Origin: Metabacillus litoralis | GTDB lineage: Bacteria; Bacillota; Bacilli; Bacillales; Bacillaceae | Direction: 5' to 3' | NCBI RefSeq assembly: GCF_003667825.1 | Contig: NZ_CP033043.1 | Location: 683,001 to 747,000, forward strand | DNA: 64,000 nt | Part shown: one piece after another, positions 7,964 to 17,462 of the stretch | Layout of the letters: every line of letters starts with the position of its first letter | Numbering within the stretch: position 1 is the stretch's first letter | Made by a program: the position numbers and the translations under genes | The notes under the pieces: generated by a model | Seen by the model: the letters and a program-made list of their open reading frames with translations, nothing else | What the model was told of the DNA's origin: nothing | Databases searched by the model: none

Positions 7964-8878
7964 ATGAAAGTTTTAGTAGTTGGTGCAGGTGCAGTAGGAG
8001 GTTATTTTGGAGGAAGACTTCATGAGAAAGGTGTAGATGTGACATTTTTAGTAAGAGAAGGCCGTCAAAAGCAAATAAAAGAGAAGAGCTTAAAAATAGA
8101 AAGCATTCATGGCAACTATACATTTCAACCGAAAACGGTTTTAACTACAGAATCTGATGTTGAGGTATATGATGTTATTATGATTGGTACGAAATCGTAT
8201 CATTTTAATCAGGCTATACAAGACATTAAACCGTTTGTTGGAACTCAGACGACAATTATACCAATGTTAAATGGCATTAAACATCTTTATGAACTTCAAA
8301 ATATATTTGCAAAAGAACAAATCATAGGTGGCCTTTGCTTTGTAGAATCTACTGTTAATGAAGAAGGTACCATCATCCAAACAAGCCCAAGTCATGATTT
8401 AGTGTATGGAGAACTTTCTGGAGAAGAAACCGAAAGAATTAAGAAAATAGAAGATGTGTTTTCACATACTAAAGCTTCAATTAAAAGAAGTAACACAATT
8501 TTACAGGATATGTGGCATAAATATATGTTCATAACTGGATTATCGGGTATTACCTCGTTGTTTCGATCAAGTATTGGACCAATTCTTAAAACAGAACATG
8601 GCTTAGAAGTAATTGAAGGATTATTTTTTGAAATTGGTTCTATTATGCGTAAAATGAATGCACCGATAGTAGATGGTATTGAAGAGGTTCAGGTAAATAG
8701 AGTAAAAGAAATGGATTATACGATGAAGTCATCTATGCAAAGAGATATGGAAAAAGGCTTTCAAGTTGAAGCTGATCATTTACAAGGCTATCTGCTTTCT
8801 GAGTCAGAAAAACACAAAGTGAATACTCCTTATCTGAAAATTGTCTATGCAAACCTTGAAACCTATGGAAAACAATAA
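7964..8878 (+). CDS. ykpB: Ketopantoate reductase family protein (PanE/ApbA-like, YkpB)
   Basis: NADP-dependent 2-hydroxyacid dehydrogenase-like protein of 304 residues, the size of B. subtilis YkpB. The N-terminal Rossmann motif is GAGAVGGYFGG (about 7-17) and the C-terminal helical ApbA_C domain has a conserved lysine and S/D residues. PanE enzymes reduce 2-dehydropantoate to pantoate on the coenzyme A pathway; YkpB paralogues are less certain and may act on other oxo acids. The start ATG 7964 lies behind GGGGAGAG. In B. subtilis ykpB directly follows ykpA; here the lytST pair sits between them. Confidence 0.88.
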   Translation: MKVLVVGAGAVGGYFGGRLHEKGVDVTFLVREGRQKQIKEKSLKIESIHGNYTFQPKTVLTTESDVEVYDVIMIGTKSYHFNQAIQDIKPFVGTQTTIIPMLNGIKHLYELQNIFAKEQIIGGLCFVESTVNEEGTIIQTSPSHDLVYGELSGEETERIKKIEDVFSHTKASIKRSNTILQDMWHKYMFITGLSGITSLFRSSIGPILKTEHGLEVIEGLFFEIGSIMRKMNAPIVDGIEEVQVNRVKEMDYTMKSSMQRDMEKGFQVEADHLQGYLLSESEKHKVNTPYLKIVYANLETYGKQ

Positions 8879-8894
8879 GGATTTTGATAGAACA

Positions 8895-8926
8895 AAGGCA
8901 AGCTTACAAGATGTAATGCTTGCCTT
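8895..8926. terminator. Hairpin between ykpB and the CobW gene
   Basis: AAGGCAAGC (8895-8903) pairs with GCTTGCCTT (8918-8926) between two convergent genes. The following T run is poor, so termination is less certain. Confidence 0.55.
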
Positions 8927-8932
8927 CTCGAG

Positions 8933-9856
8933 TTAATTTGATACGATTTCTACTGTAGCGAGCTGTTGCTTTAGTTGTTTATGATCTAGATTTTCCCCGA
9001 TAAAAACAAGAGTTTGTTTTCTTTTAATCTGTTCTTTCATGTATAACGGCATGCCATAGGAGTATTGAAAAAGAAAGGACTCAGTAGAATGAGTAAAGGT
9101 TATATAACCTTTAATTCGGTAAATAGTATCGGGCATCTCCCTTAGAAATTTTTCAAATTGATCTAAATCAATGGGATTTGTAAAGGTGTGAACATAGCTT
9201 CGTAAGTGCAGGTTCTTAGAAACATGTGATTGTTCATGGTGTTTTTTTTCACCTGGTTGTTGTGGTTGAATGGCAGAAAGTGGTATCTTCGCATGCTCAG
9301 TCATGTATAATTTTCCGTTTGGATTTAACCCTTGAATACCTGCCACCAACTTTGCTTTTTCATTCTCGGATAGTGAGTCTGTTTTATTTAAAAGAACGAT
9401 ATCAGCATGTGTTACTTGTTCTATTAGTAATTTACGCAATTGAATGCTTAGCTTTTCTTGGTCCTGCCATCTTTTTGCATCTACTAAAGTGATAATGCCC
9501 TTAACATCCAGCTTTTCAGCAAAAAGGGGAGATAAACATGCATCAAGTACCTCAATTGGATGGGCAACCCCGGTAGTTTCGATATAGATTGCGTCCAGCT
9601 CATATTCATGAAGCATTTGATTTAGTTGAACCTCAAGCTGACCTTGAATTGTGCAACAAACACAACCGTTTAGCAACTCTTTTAAGGGTGTATCCTTAGA
9701 AACAGCATCAGAATCTATTGAAATTTCTCCTAGTTCATTCATAATAACAGCAATTTTTCTGTTTTTCTGATGTTCTTGGGTAAGAATGTTTTGAAGAAGT
9801 GTTGTTTTTCCCGCTCCTAGAAAACCAGCTAATATGTATACGTCAACCTTTTTCAT
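8933..9856 (-). CDS. CobW/COG0523 family GTPase, putative metallochaperone
   Basis: G3E-type P-loop GTPase of 307 residues. Walker A is GFLGAGKTT (11-19), and the metal-binding CxCC motif is complete as GCVCC (C65, C67, C68). N-K-T-D provides guanine specificity, and a CobW C-terminal domain covers about 215-305. A His-rich stretch (K-K-H-H-E-Q-S-H) lies between the domains and probably also binds metal. Family members deliver zinc, cobalt or iron, and many are zinc-starvation induced. I did not find a convincing Zur box upstream. Monocistronic by spacing. The metal cannot be decided from sequence. Confidence 0.87.
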   Translation of the reverse strand: MKKVDVYILAGFLGAGKTTLLQNILTQEHQKNRKIAVIMNELGEISIDSDAVSKDTPLKELLNGCVCCTIQGQLEVQLNQMLHEYELDAIYIETTGVAHPIEVLDACLSPLFAEKLDVKGIITLVDAKRWQDQEKLSIQLRKLLIEQVTHADIVLLNKTDSLSENEKAKLVAGIQGLNPNGKLYMTEHAKIPLSAIQPQQPGEKKHHEQSHVSKNLHLRSYVHTFTNPIDLDQFEKFLREMPDTIYRIKGYITFTHSTESFLFQYSYGMPLYMKEQIKRKQTLVFIGENLDHKQLKQQLATVEIVSN

Positions 9857-9961
9857 ACTAAACTCCTTATCGTGACTTCTTATTTATTTTCTTTATTAAC
9901 CATTTGGGTGGTATGCTAAATTGGCTAATAAAATTGATACAAAATTTATCTTAACATATTT

Positions 9962-9992
9962 AAAAAGGTCTGACATTTTTGTCAGACCTTTT
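9962..9992 (-). terminator. Terminator of ampS
   Basis: Perfect 12-bp stem AAAAGGTCTGAC/GTCAGACCTTTT with a six-base loop. Reading leftward it is followed by T residues. Confidence 0.92.
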
Positions 9993-10005
9993 GGCTAATT
10001 GAAAG

Positions 10006-11238
10006 TTAGAAAGCCCAAGTTCCATTGCGGAAGATTGGTTCAGATGTTCCGTCTTCCTTAATACCATCGATGTCCATGTCAGCTGAACCAATCATGAAAT
10101 CAACATGGGTAAGACTGGAGTTTACACCTACTTTTTCAAGCTCCTCACGAGACATTTTCTTTCCGCCCTCAACACAAAATGCATAACCGTTTCCAATTGC
10201 TAAATGGTTAGATGCGTTTTCATCAAAAAGTGTGTTATAGAAAAGAATACCTGACTGTGATATAGGAGAATCATGAGCAACTAAAGCAATTTCACCTAAG
10301 TAATGTGAACCTTCATCGGTTTCAACAAGTTGCTTTAAGACTGCTTCACCTTTTTCTGCTTTTACTGAAACAATTCTTCCATCTTCAAAAGTTAGTGAGA
10401 AGTTGTCGATTAAATTACCACTATAGCTTAGGGGCTTCGTGCTTTGAACAACACCATTTACGCCATTACGTAATGGAACGGTAAAAACTTCTTCTGTAGG
10501 CATATTAGCCATAAAGAAATTGCCTTTTTCGTTCTCACTACCAGCACCAACCCATGTATGAGTAGGGTGTAATTCAATCGTAAGATCTGTACCTTTTGCT
10601 TTGTAATGAAGCTTTTTGTATCTTTTATTATTTAAGTAGTCTACTTTTGTATGTAATGAATCATTATGCTGTTTCCATGCTTCAACTGGATCAGCTTGAT
10701 CAATACGAGTTGTTCTAAAAATGGCTTCCCATAGTTTTTCAACTTGTTTATTTTCGCTTTCATTAGGGAACACCTTTGCGGCCCATTCCTTAGAAGGTGC
10801 TGCAATGACTGTCCAACTAGCTTTATCTGCTTGTAAATAATTTCGATATTTTGTCAGCGCCATTCCAGCAGCTTTTGTTGAAGCAGCAATTCGTTTTGGA
10901 TCTATTCCACTTAAAAGATCAGGATCAGAAGAAATGATGGACATAAAAGCACCATCATGTTCAGCCAATGTTTCCAAGCCTTTCGCTTTCCATTCAGGAT
11001 AATCACTTAATGCTTCTTCTGAAGCAAGTTCAAAACGAGTTCTCGTAATCACATCATCATGCCATTCAACATATACATTACGTGCTCCAGCTTCATAAGC
11101 TTTTTTAACAACAAGACGTACAAATTCTACAACTTCTGTAGATGCGTTAATCGTTAAGTTTTGATTTGGCTGAATATTTACCCCTACTCGAACTGCTAGT
11201 TCGGCATATTTTTCTAAGTTTTGTTTGAAATTACTCAA
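10006..11238 (-). CDS. ampS: Aminopeptidase AmpS (M29 family)
   Basis: Cytoplasmic metallo-aminopeptidase of the thermophilic M29 family, 410 residues from the chosen start. Conserved features include the E-L-H-P-T-H region, E-V-F-T-V-P near the metal site, D-E-G-S-H-Y-L-G-E-I-A-L-V and the H-x-D near the C-terminus (T-H-V-D-F-M-I-G). The start is TTG at 11236-11238, with AAGGAGG about nine bases upstream; the in-frame ATG at 11256 contains the ribosome site itself and so cannot be the start. The product would begin MSNFKQNLEKYAELA, as in known AmpS proteins. Neighbour order (ykpB ... ampS ... ykpC) agrees with B. subtilis. Confidence 0.94.
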   Translation of the reverse strand: MSNFKQNLEKYAELAVRVGVNIQPNQNLTINASTEVVEFVRLVVKKAYEAGARNVYVEWHDDVITRTRFELASEEALSDYPEWKAKGLETLAEHDGAFMSIISSDPDLLSGIDPKRIAASTKAAGMALTKYRNYLQADKASWTVIAAPSKEWAAKVFPNESENKQVEKLWEAIFRTTRIDQADPVEAWKQHNDSLHTKVDYLNNKRYKKLHYKAKGTDLTIELHPTHTWVGAGSENEKGNFFMANMPTEEVFTVPLRNGVNGVVQSTKPLSYSGNLIDNFSLTFEDGRIVSVKAEKGEAVLKQLVETDEGSHYLGEIALVAHDSPISQSGILFYNTLFDENASNHLAIGNGYAFCVEGGKKMSREELEKVGVNSSLTHVDFMIGSADMDIDGIKEDGTSEPIFRNGTWAF

Positions 11239-11411
11239 GAAAAAAACCTCCTTCATCCTAGGATGAATATGTAATGAAAAGAGCCTCTAATGAAGTTCCT
11301 CTTTTATTTTATCAAAACAAATAGAAGAATGAAAAGGTAAACAATTTGTTAAGCCAAATTACTTTCAGTTAACTCTTAAAATGACTACAATATGGATAAC
11401 GAGGTGATAAC

Positions 11412-12578
11412 GTGAATTATATAGATAAACAATTTATAAAAAATGAAGATCAAAAGCAATTGTTATTAAAAACAAGTAAGCTTGCAAAAGAATTTGAAAC
11501 ACGTGCAGACCGATATGATAAAGAAGGCTTATTTCCATTTGAAAATTTTGATCGTTTAAAAGAAGCTGGATATTTACATCTTACCATTCCGAAAAACTTG
11601 GGAGGGACAGGGGCAACTTTGTACGAATTTTTACTAGTACAAGAAAAAATAGCTCAAGGAGATGCAGCAACTGCATTATCGTTAGGATGGCATTTGGGAT
11701 TAATGATGCATCTAAGAGAAACGGAAAAGTGGGGAGAAAATACTTATAATACAATATGTAAAGAAATTATTTCTTCAAAAAAGCTAATTAACAGTGCTGC
11801 AACAGAGCCAAACTCTGGAAGTCCAGCAAGAGGTGGTAAACCTGAAACAAATGCTATACAAAAAGAAGGACGTTGGATTATTAATGGTAAAAAAATCTTT
11901 ACTTCACTAGCTCCGGCACTTGATTACTTTATTGTACCTGCCACACTTGAAGAAACTGGAGAGATTGGTGACTTTCTAATTCCAAGAGAAGCAATTGGTG
12001 TGGAAATTGAGGAAACTTGGGATACATTAGGTATGCGTGGGACTAGAAGTGACGATCTTATATTAAATTCGGTTGAGGTCCCATTAGAAGCTTTAGTTGA
12101 AAGAAAACAGAAGAAAGAAAGACCTACTGCACAAGGCTGGCTTCTTCATATTCCAGCATGTTATATAGGCATTGCCATATCTGCAAGAAATAAAGCAATA
12201 GAATTTGCAAAAACATATCAACCAACAAGTTTAACTCATCCAATTAAAGATGTGCCTGAAGTACGAAGAAAGGTTGCTGAAATTGATGTGAAGTTAACCA
12301 CGGCGCGAACACTCATGTATTCTACAGCTGAGAAATGGGATTCAGCAAGTAAGAATGAGCGTGATTCTTTAGCGTATGATTTGGCAGTTACAAAAACTGT
12401 CGTGACAAATACAGCTGTTGAAGTTGTTGATTTAGCTATGAGGATAGTAGGTGGGCAAAGTCTCTTTAACTCTAATGCTTTGCAAAGGCATTACCGCGAT
12501 GTTCGTGCAGGGCTACATAACCCACCTTCTGATGATATAACATTAAAAATATTAGGTGAGCGTGCATTTAGAGAGTAA
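11412..12578 (+). CDS. Acyl-CoA dehydrogenase family protein
   Basis: FAD-dependent dehydrogenase-like protein of 388 residues with the three-domain acyl-CoA dehydrogenase layout. The middle region shows the flavin-contact segment A-A-T-E-P-N-S-G-S-P-A-R-G-G and G-K-K-I-F-T-S. The C-terminal helical bundle has R-I-V-G-G-Q-S-L and R-H-Y-R-D-V-R-A-G near the end. The opening resembles members acting on non-standard substrates rather than fatty acid oxidation enzymes. GTG at 11412 follows GAGGTGATAAC. It stands alone with no fatty acid genes nearby, so the substrate is unknown. Confidence 0.88.
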   Translation: MNYIDKQFIKNEDQKQLLLKTSKLAKEFETRADRYDKEGLFPFENFDRLKEAGYLHLTIPKNLGGTGATLYEFLLVQEKIAQGDAATALSLGWHLGLMMHLRETEKWGENTYNTICKEIISSKKLINSAATEPNSGSPARGGKPETNAIQKEGRWIINGKKIFTSLAPALDYFIVPATLEETGEIGDFLIPREAIGVEIEETWDTLGMRGTRSDDLILNSVEVPLEALVERKQKKERPTAQGWLLHIPACYIGIAISARNKAIEFAKTYQPTSLTHPIKDVPEVRRKVAEIDVKLTTARTLMYSTAEKWDSASKNERDSLAYDLAVTKTVVTNTAVEVVDLAMRIVGGQSLFNSNALQRHYRDVRAGLHNPPSDDITLKILGERAFRE

Positions 12579-12593
12579 TTATCTGATTTGGTC

Positions 12594-12630
12594 AAAAAAA
12601 GGCATTCAAGAAATGATTTTTCTTGAATGC
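12594..12630. terminator. Hairpin terminator between the acyl-CoA dehydrogenase gene and the 88-aa gene
   Basis: GCATTCAAGA (12602-12611) pairs with TCTTGAATGC (12621-12630). A run of seven A at 12594-12600 gives a strong T tract for leftward transcription. Confidence 0.85.
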
Positions 12631-12652
12631 TTATGTATTATTTTGAGTACAT

Positions 12653-12919
12653 CTATACACCTGAGGCTATAGCCATTATATAAAGTAAAGCTCCTCCGAA
12701 TATTAAAATGCCAGTAACATAGAGATTAATAATCGAACCAATTAATGCCTTTTTTGTTAGCATGGAAACGAAGGAATAAGCAAAACCAAAAAGTAAAACG
12801 ATGACAAAGACAGGGATCGTATAAGTACCTAATAAACCGCTTAGAAGTAGTAGTAGAGCAAAAATCGGGAATACAAATGGAACGAATTGTCGTAATTTAG
12901 ATTTGTCTTTATTTTTCAT
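12653..12919 (-). CDS. Small membrane protein of unknown function
   Basis: An 88-residue protein with a basic N-terminus (K/R-rich residues 1-11) and two to three hydrophobic segments (about 13-32, 34-52, 62-84). I do not recognise a family. GAGAGG lies about a dozen bases upstream of ATG 12919. It follows ykpC by 25 bases and may share its transcript, ending at the hairpin 12594-12630. Confidence 0.7.
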   Translation of the reverse strand: MKNKDKSKLRQFVPFVFPIFALLLLLSGLLGTYTIPVFVIVLLFGFAYSFVSMLTKKALIGSIINLYVTGILIFGGALLYIMAIASGV

Positions 12920-12944
12920 CTTTTTAAATAACCTCTCTTTCTAA

Positions 12945-13082
12945 TTACTCGCCTTGAACTGAAACAATTTCGTTATTTTGGGATGGGCTACCAGGCATAT
13001 TTGCCATAGAAACACTCATTCCTCCCATAATGATGACAGCTAATGTTAAACTAATAATGATACGTCTGCTCAGGTCCTTCAC
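12945..13082 (-). CDS. ykpC: Small protein YkpC
   Basis: A 45-codon gene starting with GTG at 13080-13082, with GGGAGG seven bases upstream. The product has a basic start (V-K-D-L-S-R-R), a hydrophobic helix (about 8-27) and the tail M-A-N-M-P-G-S-P. It resembles my recollection of the 44-residue B. subtilis YkpC (G-G-M-S-I-S-L-A-N-M-P-H-S-P region) and lies where ykpC lies, just upstream of mreBH in the map. The function is unknown in B. subtilis; a single-pass membrane peptide is likely. Confidence 0.82.
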   Translation of the reverse strand: MKDLSRRIIISLTLAVIIMGGMSVSMANMPGSPSQNNEIVSVQGE

Positions 13083-13300
13083 ACATGTACCTCCCTTACA
13101 ATTCAATAATTAGACGGATGGAGTTTGATTAAAGTTTCATGTAACTGCTAAAAATATACAAAGTTATTACTGTATTACTATTAAACCAAATATAATTTAT
13201 TCAAGAATAAGAGAAATGATGCTGAAAAATATGTTAATTTTGTGTAAATATATAATTTTGATAAAAGGGTTTAATAGTGAATTTTTACATTTAAAGACAA

Positions 13301-13326
13301 AAAGGAAACCAAATTTGGTTTCCTTT
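13301..13326 (-). terminator. Terminator of mreBH
   Basis: Perfect 13-bp stem AAAGGAAACCAAA/TTTGGTTTCCTTT directly downstream of the mreBH stop, with T residues after it in the leftward direction. Confidence 0.88.
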
Positions 13327-13331
13327 GTGCA

Positions 13332-14345
13332 TTATTTTGCTACTTTTACTAATCTATTAATAACTGCAAGTGATCTACCGGTGCCAATTGCTACCGACTC
13401 TAACGGATTTGGCGCAATATGAACAGGTACAATCATTTCATTACTTATCCATTCCTGTATCCCTTTCATTAGTGAACCACCACCTGTTAAAATAACGCCT
13501 CTGTCAACAATATCACCACTTAACTCAGGAGGACAGTCTTCAAGTGTAGCTCGAATTGCTTCTAAAATATGAAGTAATGATTCTTTCATTGCATCCTGCA
13601 TTTCATATGACGAAACACTAATTGTTTTAGGTAAACCTGTTACGAGATCTCTACCTCGTATTTCCATTGATTCTTTTTCATGCTTTATTAGTGCGTATCC
13701 AATTTCCATTTTCATTTGTTCAGCTGTTCTCTCACCGATTAGAAGATTATAATTTTTTCTGACATATTGAATGATATCCTCATCTAGTTGATCTCCGCCA
13801 ATCCTGATTGAGTGACATGTTACGATTCCACCGAACGAAATTATGGCTACTTCTGTTGTTCCCCCGCCAATATCTACTATGACATTTGCGATTGGTTCAT
13901 CAACAGGAAGATCCGCTCCGATTGCTGCTGCTACAGGCTCCTCAATTAAATGAACTTGCTTTGCTCCAGAACTACGAATAGCATCTTGAATTGCTCTTCT
14001 TTCAACTGATGTAGCACCTGATGGAGTACAAACGACAACAGTTGGTTTTCTCATAGACATACCAAGCTTTCCTGACGCCTTTTTCATGACATGTCTTAAC
14101 ATGTCTGTTGTGATGTCATAATCTGCTATAACTCCATCCTTTAGAGGTCTTACTGCGATGATTTGTCCAGGTGTTTTTCCAATCATACTTTTTGCCTCTG
14201 TTCCAACTGCTAATACTTTTTTAGTAGTTGTGTCTATCGCTACTACAGAGGGCTCATTTAAGATAATCCCTTTATTTTTTGTGTAAACTAAAATATTTGC
14301 TGTTCCTAAATCTATTCCAATTTCGGTAGTAGAAAACATAAACAT
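13332..14345 (-). CDS. mreBH: Actin-like rod-shape protein MreBH
   Basis: Bacterial actin homologue of about 337 residues that polymerises under the membrane and guides cell-wall synthesis; in B. subtilis it positions the hydrolase LytE. Visible motifs are phosphate-1 [19 protein letters not shown] (phosphate 2), [10 protein letters not shown] and L-T-G-G-G-S-L (adenosine). The start is one of two ATGs six bases apart (14345 and 14339); AAAGAGG stands before both, and the second gives the [10 protein letters not shown] opening of known MreBH. The in-frame codon at 14417 is too far from any ribosome site. Placement next to ykpC identifies it as MreBH rather than MreB or Mbl, which sit elsewhere in bacilli. 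Confidence 0.93.
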   Translation of the reverse strand: MFMFSTTEIGIDLGTANILVYTKNKGIILNEPSVVAIDTTTKKVLAVGTEAKSMIGKTPGQIIAVRPLKDGVIADYDITTDMLRHVMKKASGKLGMSMRKPTVVVCTPSGATSVERRAIQDAIRSSGAKQVHLIEEPVAAAIGADLPVDEPIANVIVDIGGGTTEVAIISFGGIVTCHSIRIGGDQLDEDIIQYVRKNYNLLIGERTAEQMKMEIGYALIKHEKESMEIRGRDLVTGLPKTISVSSYEMQDAMKESLLHILEAIRATLEDCPPELSGDIVDRGVILTGGGSLMKGIQEWISNEMIVPVHIAPNPLESVAIGTGRSLAVINRLVKVAK

Positions 14346-14834
14346 AAAAACCTCTTTCCTATTAACGTTATTTATAGAATTTGTTGAATATTGTTGGTTT
14401 TTGGGGGCTGTTATCAATATGAAAAGAGATCGTCATCTTTTTGTCATATAAGTGTTTAGATAATTTTTAAATATAATTTCTTTATTGAATAAAAGCTTTA
14501 AAGTGAAAATGAATAAATATAGGGTTGAAATTTTGTGATTTGGATATGTGTTTGATGAGTGGACATTTTTTCTCGGTAGAAAATCTTACAAAAACCTTTA
14601 TTTATAAGGATTTATTGCTCTCTATGTTGCGGGGGTAAAAATACCTATTTTTAATTTATGTATAGGGAAAATGGACTTGTTATAATTTTCAGAAAATAGA
14701 ATTTTCGGACTATTTATTATATTTATATAAAGATTATAATAGTTATGTAGTTATAATAATTTTTAGTAGAAAAGTATTTTGAAGTTATGAAGTTCCATCT
14801 TGCAATGCTTTCTATTAAAAGAAGGGGGATTAAA
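14346..14834. other. 489-base divergent intergenic region, mreBH / inhA
   Basis: A+T-rich gap holding the promoters of both divergent genes. I could not fix a single convincing -35/-10 pair. TATAAT-like hexamers occur near 14676 and 14735, and on the minus strand ACCCCC (complement of 14631-14636) resembles a sigma-I -35 element but lacks the expected CGAA -10. No small gene with a ribosome site was seen. Confidence 0.4.
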
Positions 14835-17243
14835 GTGAGAAAGTTAAGAAGAGGAATTGAGGCTCGAAATAAGCAGTTGAAAAAGGTGCTAAAGGTGACT
14901 GCTAGTTCCGTCATTATGGGGGGACTATTGTTTGGTACATACTTGCCGGTAGCATCAAATGTACAAGCTGCTAGTCCAGTACTAGAGTCAGCACCAATTG
15001 ATTACAATATTGTTCCTGAAGAGAGATTAGCACAAGCATTGAAAGATCAAGGGGTTATTTCTAAAAATGCTTCTGCTGCAGAAGTAAAGCAAAAGGTTAA
15101 AGAATATATTGAGAAAAAGGAAGGCGAAAAAGCAGGTAAGGTTTCTCATAAAACTTCTCATGAAGAAATGATGGATCAAAAAACGAAAGACTTCCTTACA
15201 AAACAAAAGGACAAGCTAGCAAAACAGCTAAATAAAGGCCATGGAAACTTCAAAAAGGGTAAACCTAATGGTGCGGTGAAGGTGGATGCTGCTAAACAAG
15301 CACCATATAACGGAGAAGTTCGCTCAGATAAAGTCTTGGTATTATTAACAGAATTTGAAGATTTCAAGCATAACAATGTTGTACAAGAAGATGGTTACAT
15401 GTATGCAGATGACTTTAATAAAGAGCATTATGAAAAGTTAATGTTCGGTGATGAAGACTTTACCTTGTTTAATGGAGAGAAAGTTAAAACCTTTAAACAA
15501 TATTATGAAGAGCAATCAGGTGGTAGTTACACAGTTGATGGAACAGTTTCAGAATGGTTAACCGTACCAGGTAATGCGGCAGACTATGGCGATGACAATC
15601 CTGAAGGTGGGCATGATAACCTTAATCCTAAAGGACCTAGAGACCTTGTAAAGGATGCCTTAAATGCAGCAGTAGCTTCTGGTATTGATTTAGCCCAATA
15701 CGATGAATTTGATTTATATGATCTTGATGGTGATGGAAATCAAAATGAGCCAGATGGACTAGTAGATCACTTGATGATTATTCACGCAGGTACAGGTCAG
15801 GAAGCTGGTGGTGGTACTCTAGGTGATGATGCAATCTGGTCACATAGATGGACGTTAAATGGAGTGTATCCTGTTGCTGAAACACAGGCTGAAGTTGATT
15901 ATTGGGGTGGTCAAATGGCTGCATACGACTACACAATTCAACCTGAAGATGGTGCAGTTGGTGTATTCGCACATGAATTTGGACACGATTTAGGTCTTCC
16001 AGATGAATATGACACTCAATATACTGGTCAAGGTGAGCCAGTTGCTTCTTGGTCCATTATGAGTGGAGGAAGCTGGAATGGAAACATTGCAGGAACAGCT
16101 CCGACAAGCTTCTCACCTCAAAACAAGGAATTCTTCCAAAATATAATGGGAGGAAACTGGGCAAATATTATGGAAGTTGATTATGCAGATATCACGAAGA
16201 ACGGGATTGCAACTTTCCTAGATCAAAGTGTAACGAAATCAAATAACCCCGGTATAGTAAAAGTGAACTTACCAGCTAAAGATGTAGAAGGATTTTTACC
16301 AGCTGAGAATGGTGGAGAAAACTATTTCTACAGCCAAAAAGGTGATGATCTTCATACAGCATTAGAAACACCGCTATTTGATTTAACAAGAGCAACCTCA
16401 GCGGAATTTAGTGCATTACAATGGTTTGAAGTTGAATTTGATTATGATTATGTATATGTAAAGGCTGTAGTAGAGGATGGAACAGAAGTTACGCTAGATG
16501 TTATTGGTGATGACAATACTGCAGATGGTATGGAAACAACAAATGGTCTATGGGTTGAAAAAACGTATGACTTAAGCGATTTTGCTGGTAAAAAAGTAAA
16601 ACTAGTATTTGAATATGTAACCGATGGCGGATTAGCTCCTAATGGGTTTGCCATTGATAATATTTCAGTAACAGCTGACGGTAATGAAATTTTTGCCGAT
16701 AATGCTGAAGGTGAAGCAAAAGTTGCTTTAGATGGCTTTATCGTTTCAAATGGCTACTCTCAAGCGAAAAATCACTATTACTTAGAATGGAGAAACTATG
16801 CTGGCTCTGATAAAGCATTAGCATTCTCTCGCGGTGCTAAGTATAATACTGGTTTAGTTGTTTGGTATGCAGATGAAAGTTTTACTGATAACTGGGTTGG
16901 GGTACATCCAGGACAAGGATTCCTTGGAGTTGTTGATTCACATCCAGAGGCTGTGTTTGGCTTATTAAATGGCCAAAAAACGGTTACTCAAAGCACTCGC
17001 TACCAAGTTGCGGATGCAGCGTTCTCTTTAGATAAAACACCAGGATTCTTCGTTGATTCTCCTACTCGTGGAGCATACGAGTTCCTAAGCTTTAAAGGAA
17101 ATACTAAGTTTGATGATTCAAAAACATATATCAATTCTGCGATTCCAGATGCAGGTCGAATTGTTCCTAACCATGGCTTGAAATTTGAGGTTATTGGTGA
17201 AGCGAAAGATAATTCTGCCGGTGCAGTTTGGATTCATAAGTAA
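14835..17243 (+). CDS. inhA: Immune inhibitor A, secreted M6 zinc metalloprotease
   Basis: Secreted protease of 802 residues that in B. cereus and B. thuringiensis degrades host antimicrobial peptides and matrix proteins. A Sec signal follows the basic N-terminus (hydrophobic core about residues 27-41, cleavage near VQA-AS). A pro-region follows, then the catalytic domain with the zinc site [12 protein letters not shown] (H380, E381, H384) and the D-rich calcium region [14 protein letters not shown]/lectin-like domain lies at about 520-640, then the C-terminal InhA domain. The start is GTG 14835 behind AGAAGGGGG; the ATG at 14787 adds 16 residues without a ribosome site. It has its own terminator. 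It is not part of the B. subtilis order, so it belongs to the non-syntenic block. Confidence 0.94.
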   Translation: MRKLRRGIEARNKQLKKVLKVTASSVIMGGLLFGTYLPVASNVQAASPVLESAPIDYNIVPEERLAQALKDQGVISKNASAAEVKQKVKEYIEKKEGEKAGKVSHKTSHEEMMDQKTKDFLTKQKDKLAKQLNKGHGNFKKGKPNGAVKVDAAKQAPYNGEVRSDKVLVLLTEFEDFKHNNVVQEDGYMYADDFNKEHYEKLMFGDEDFTLFNGEKVKTFKQYYEEQSGGSYTVDGTVSEWLTVPGNAADYGDDNPEGGHDNLNPKGPRDLVKDALNAAVASGIDLAQYDEFDLYDLDGDGNQNEPDGLVDHLMIIHAGTGQEAGGGTLGDDAIWSHRWTLNGVYPVAETQAEVDYWGGQMAAYDYTIQPEDGAVGVFAHEFGHDLGLPDEYDTQYTGQGEPVASWSIMSGGSWNGNIAGTAPTSFSPQNKEFFQNIMGGNWANIMEVDYADITKNGIATFLDQSVTKSNNPGIVKVNLPAKDVEGFLPAENGGENYFYSQKGDDLHTALETPLFDLTRATSAEFSALQWFEVEFDYDYVYVKAVVEDGTEVTLDVIGDDNTADGMETTNGLWVEKTYDLSDFAGKKVKLVFEYVTDGGLAPNGFAIDNISVTADGNEIFADNAEGEAKVALDGFIVSNGYSQAKNHYYLEWRNYAGSDKALAFSRGAKYNTGLVVWYADESFTDNWVGVHPGQGFLGVVDSHPEAVFGLLNGQKTVTQSTRYQVADAAFSLDKTPGFFVDSPTRGAYEFLSFKGNTKFDDSKTYINSAIPDAGRIVPNHGLKFEVIGEAKDNSAGAVWIHK

Positions 17244-17252
17244 AAAGAAAGT

Positions 17253-17292
17253 AGCTCCTTCCTTTCAATGAAAGGGAGGGGTTATTTTTTTT
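17253..17292 (+). terminator. Terminator of inhA
   Basis: 14-bp stem (17253-17266 with 17270-17283, three G-U pairs) followed by a long T run. Confidence 0.92.
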
Positions 17293-17462
17293 CCTAAATG
17301 GTTAAATTGTATTATGAGGTTTAATGAATCCTAGAATTTTAATTTTTCACTTTAGTAAAACTTCATAATAACCATTGAAAAATAAAATCTACTAAAAAAA
17401 GATAAAGCTTGGTCGTGTTATACTAATATAAACATAAGAAAAATAAAAGCAAAGGTGATTAA

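Noticed and set aside
13216..13422. Plus-strand frame of 68 codons across the mreBH terminator
   Set aside because: It runs over the mreBH stop and terminator and has no ribosome site.
14631..14636. ACCCCC on the minus strand upstream of mreBH, resembling a sigma-I -35 element (mreBH is sigma-I controlled in B. subtilis)
   Set aside because: No CGAA-type -10 at the required distance, and it lies about 285 bases from the gene; a GCCCCC nearer the gene at 14404-14410 also lacks the -10.
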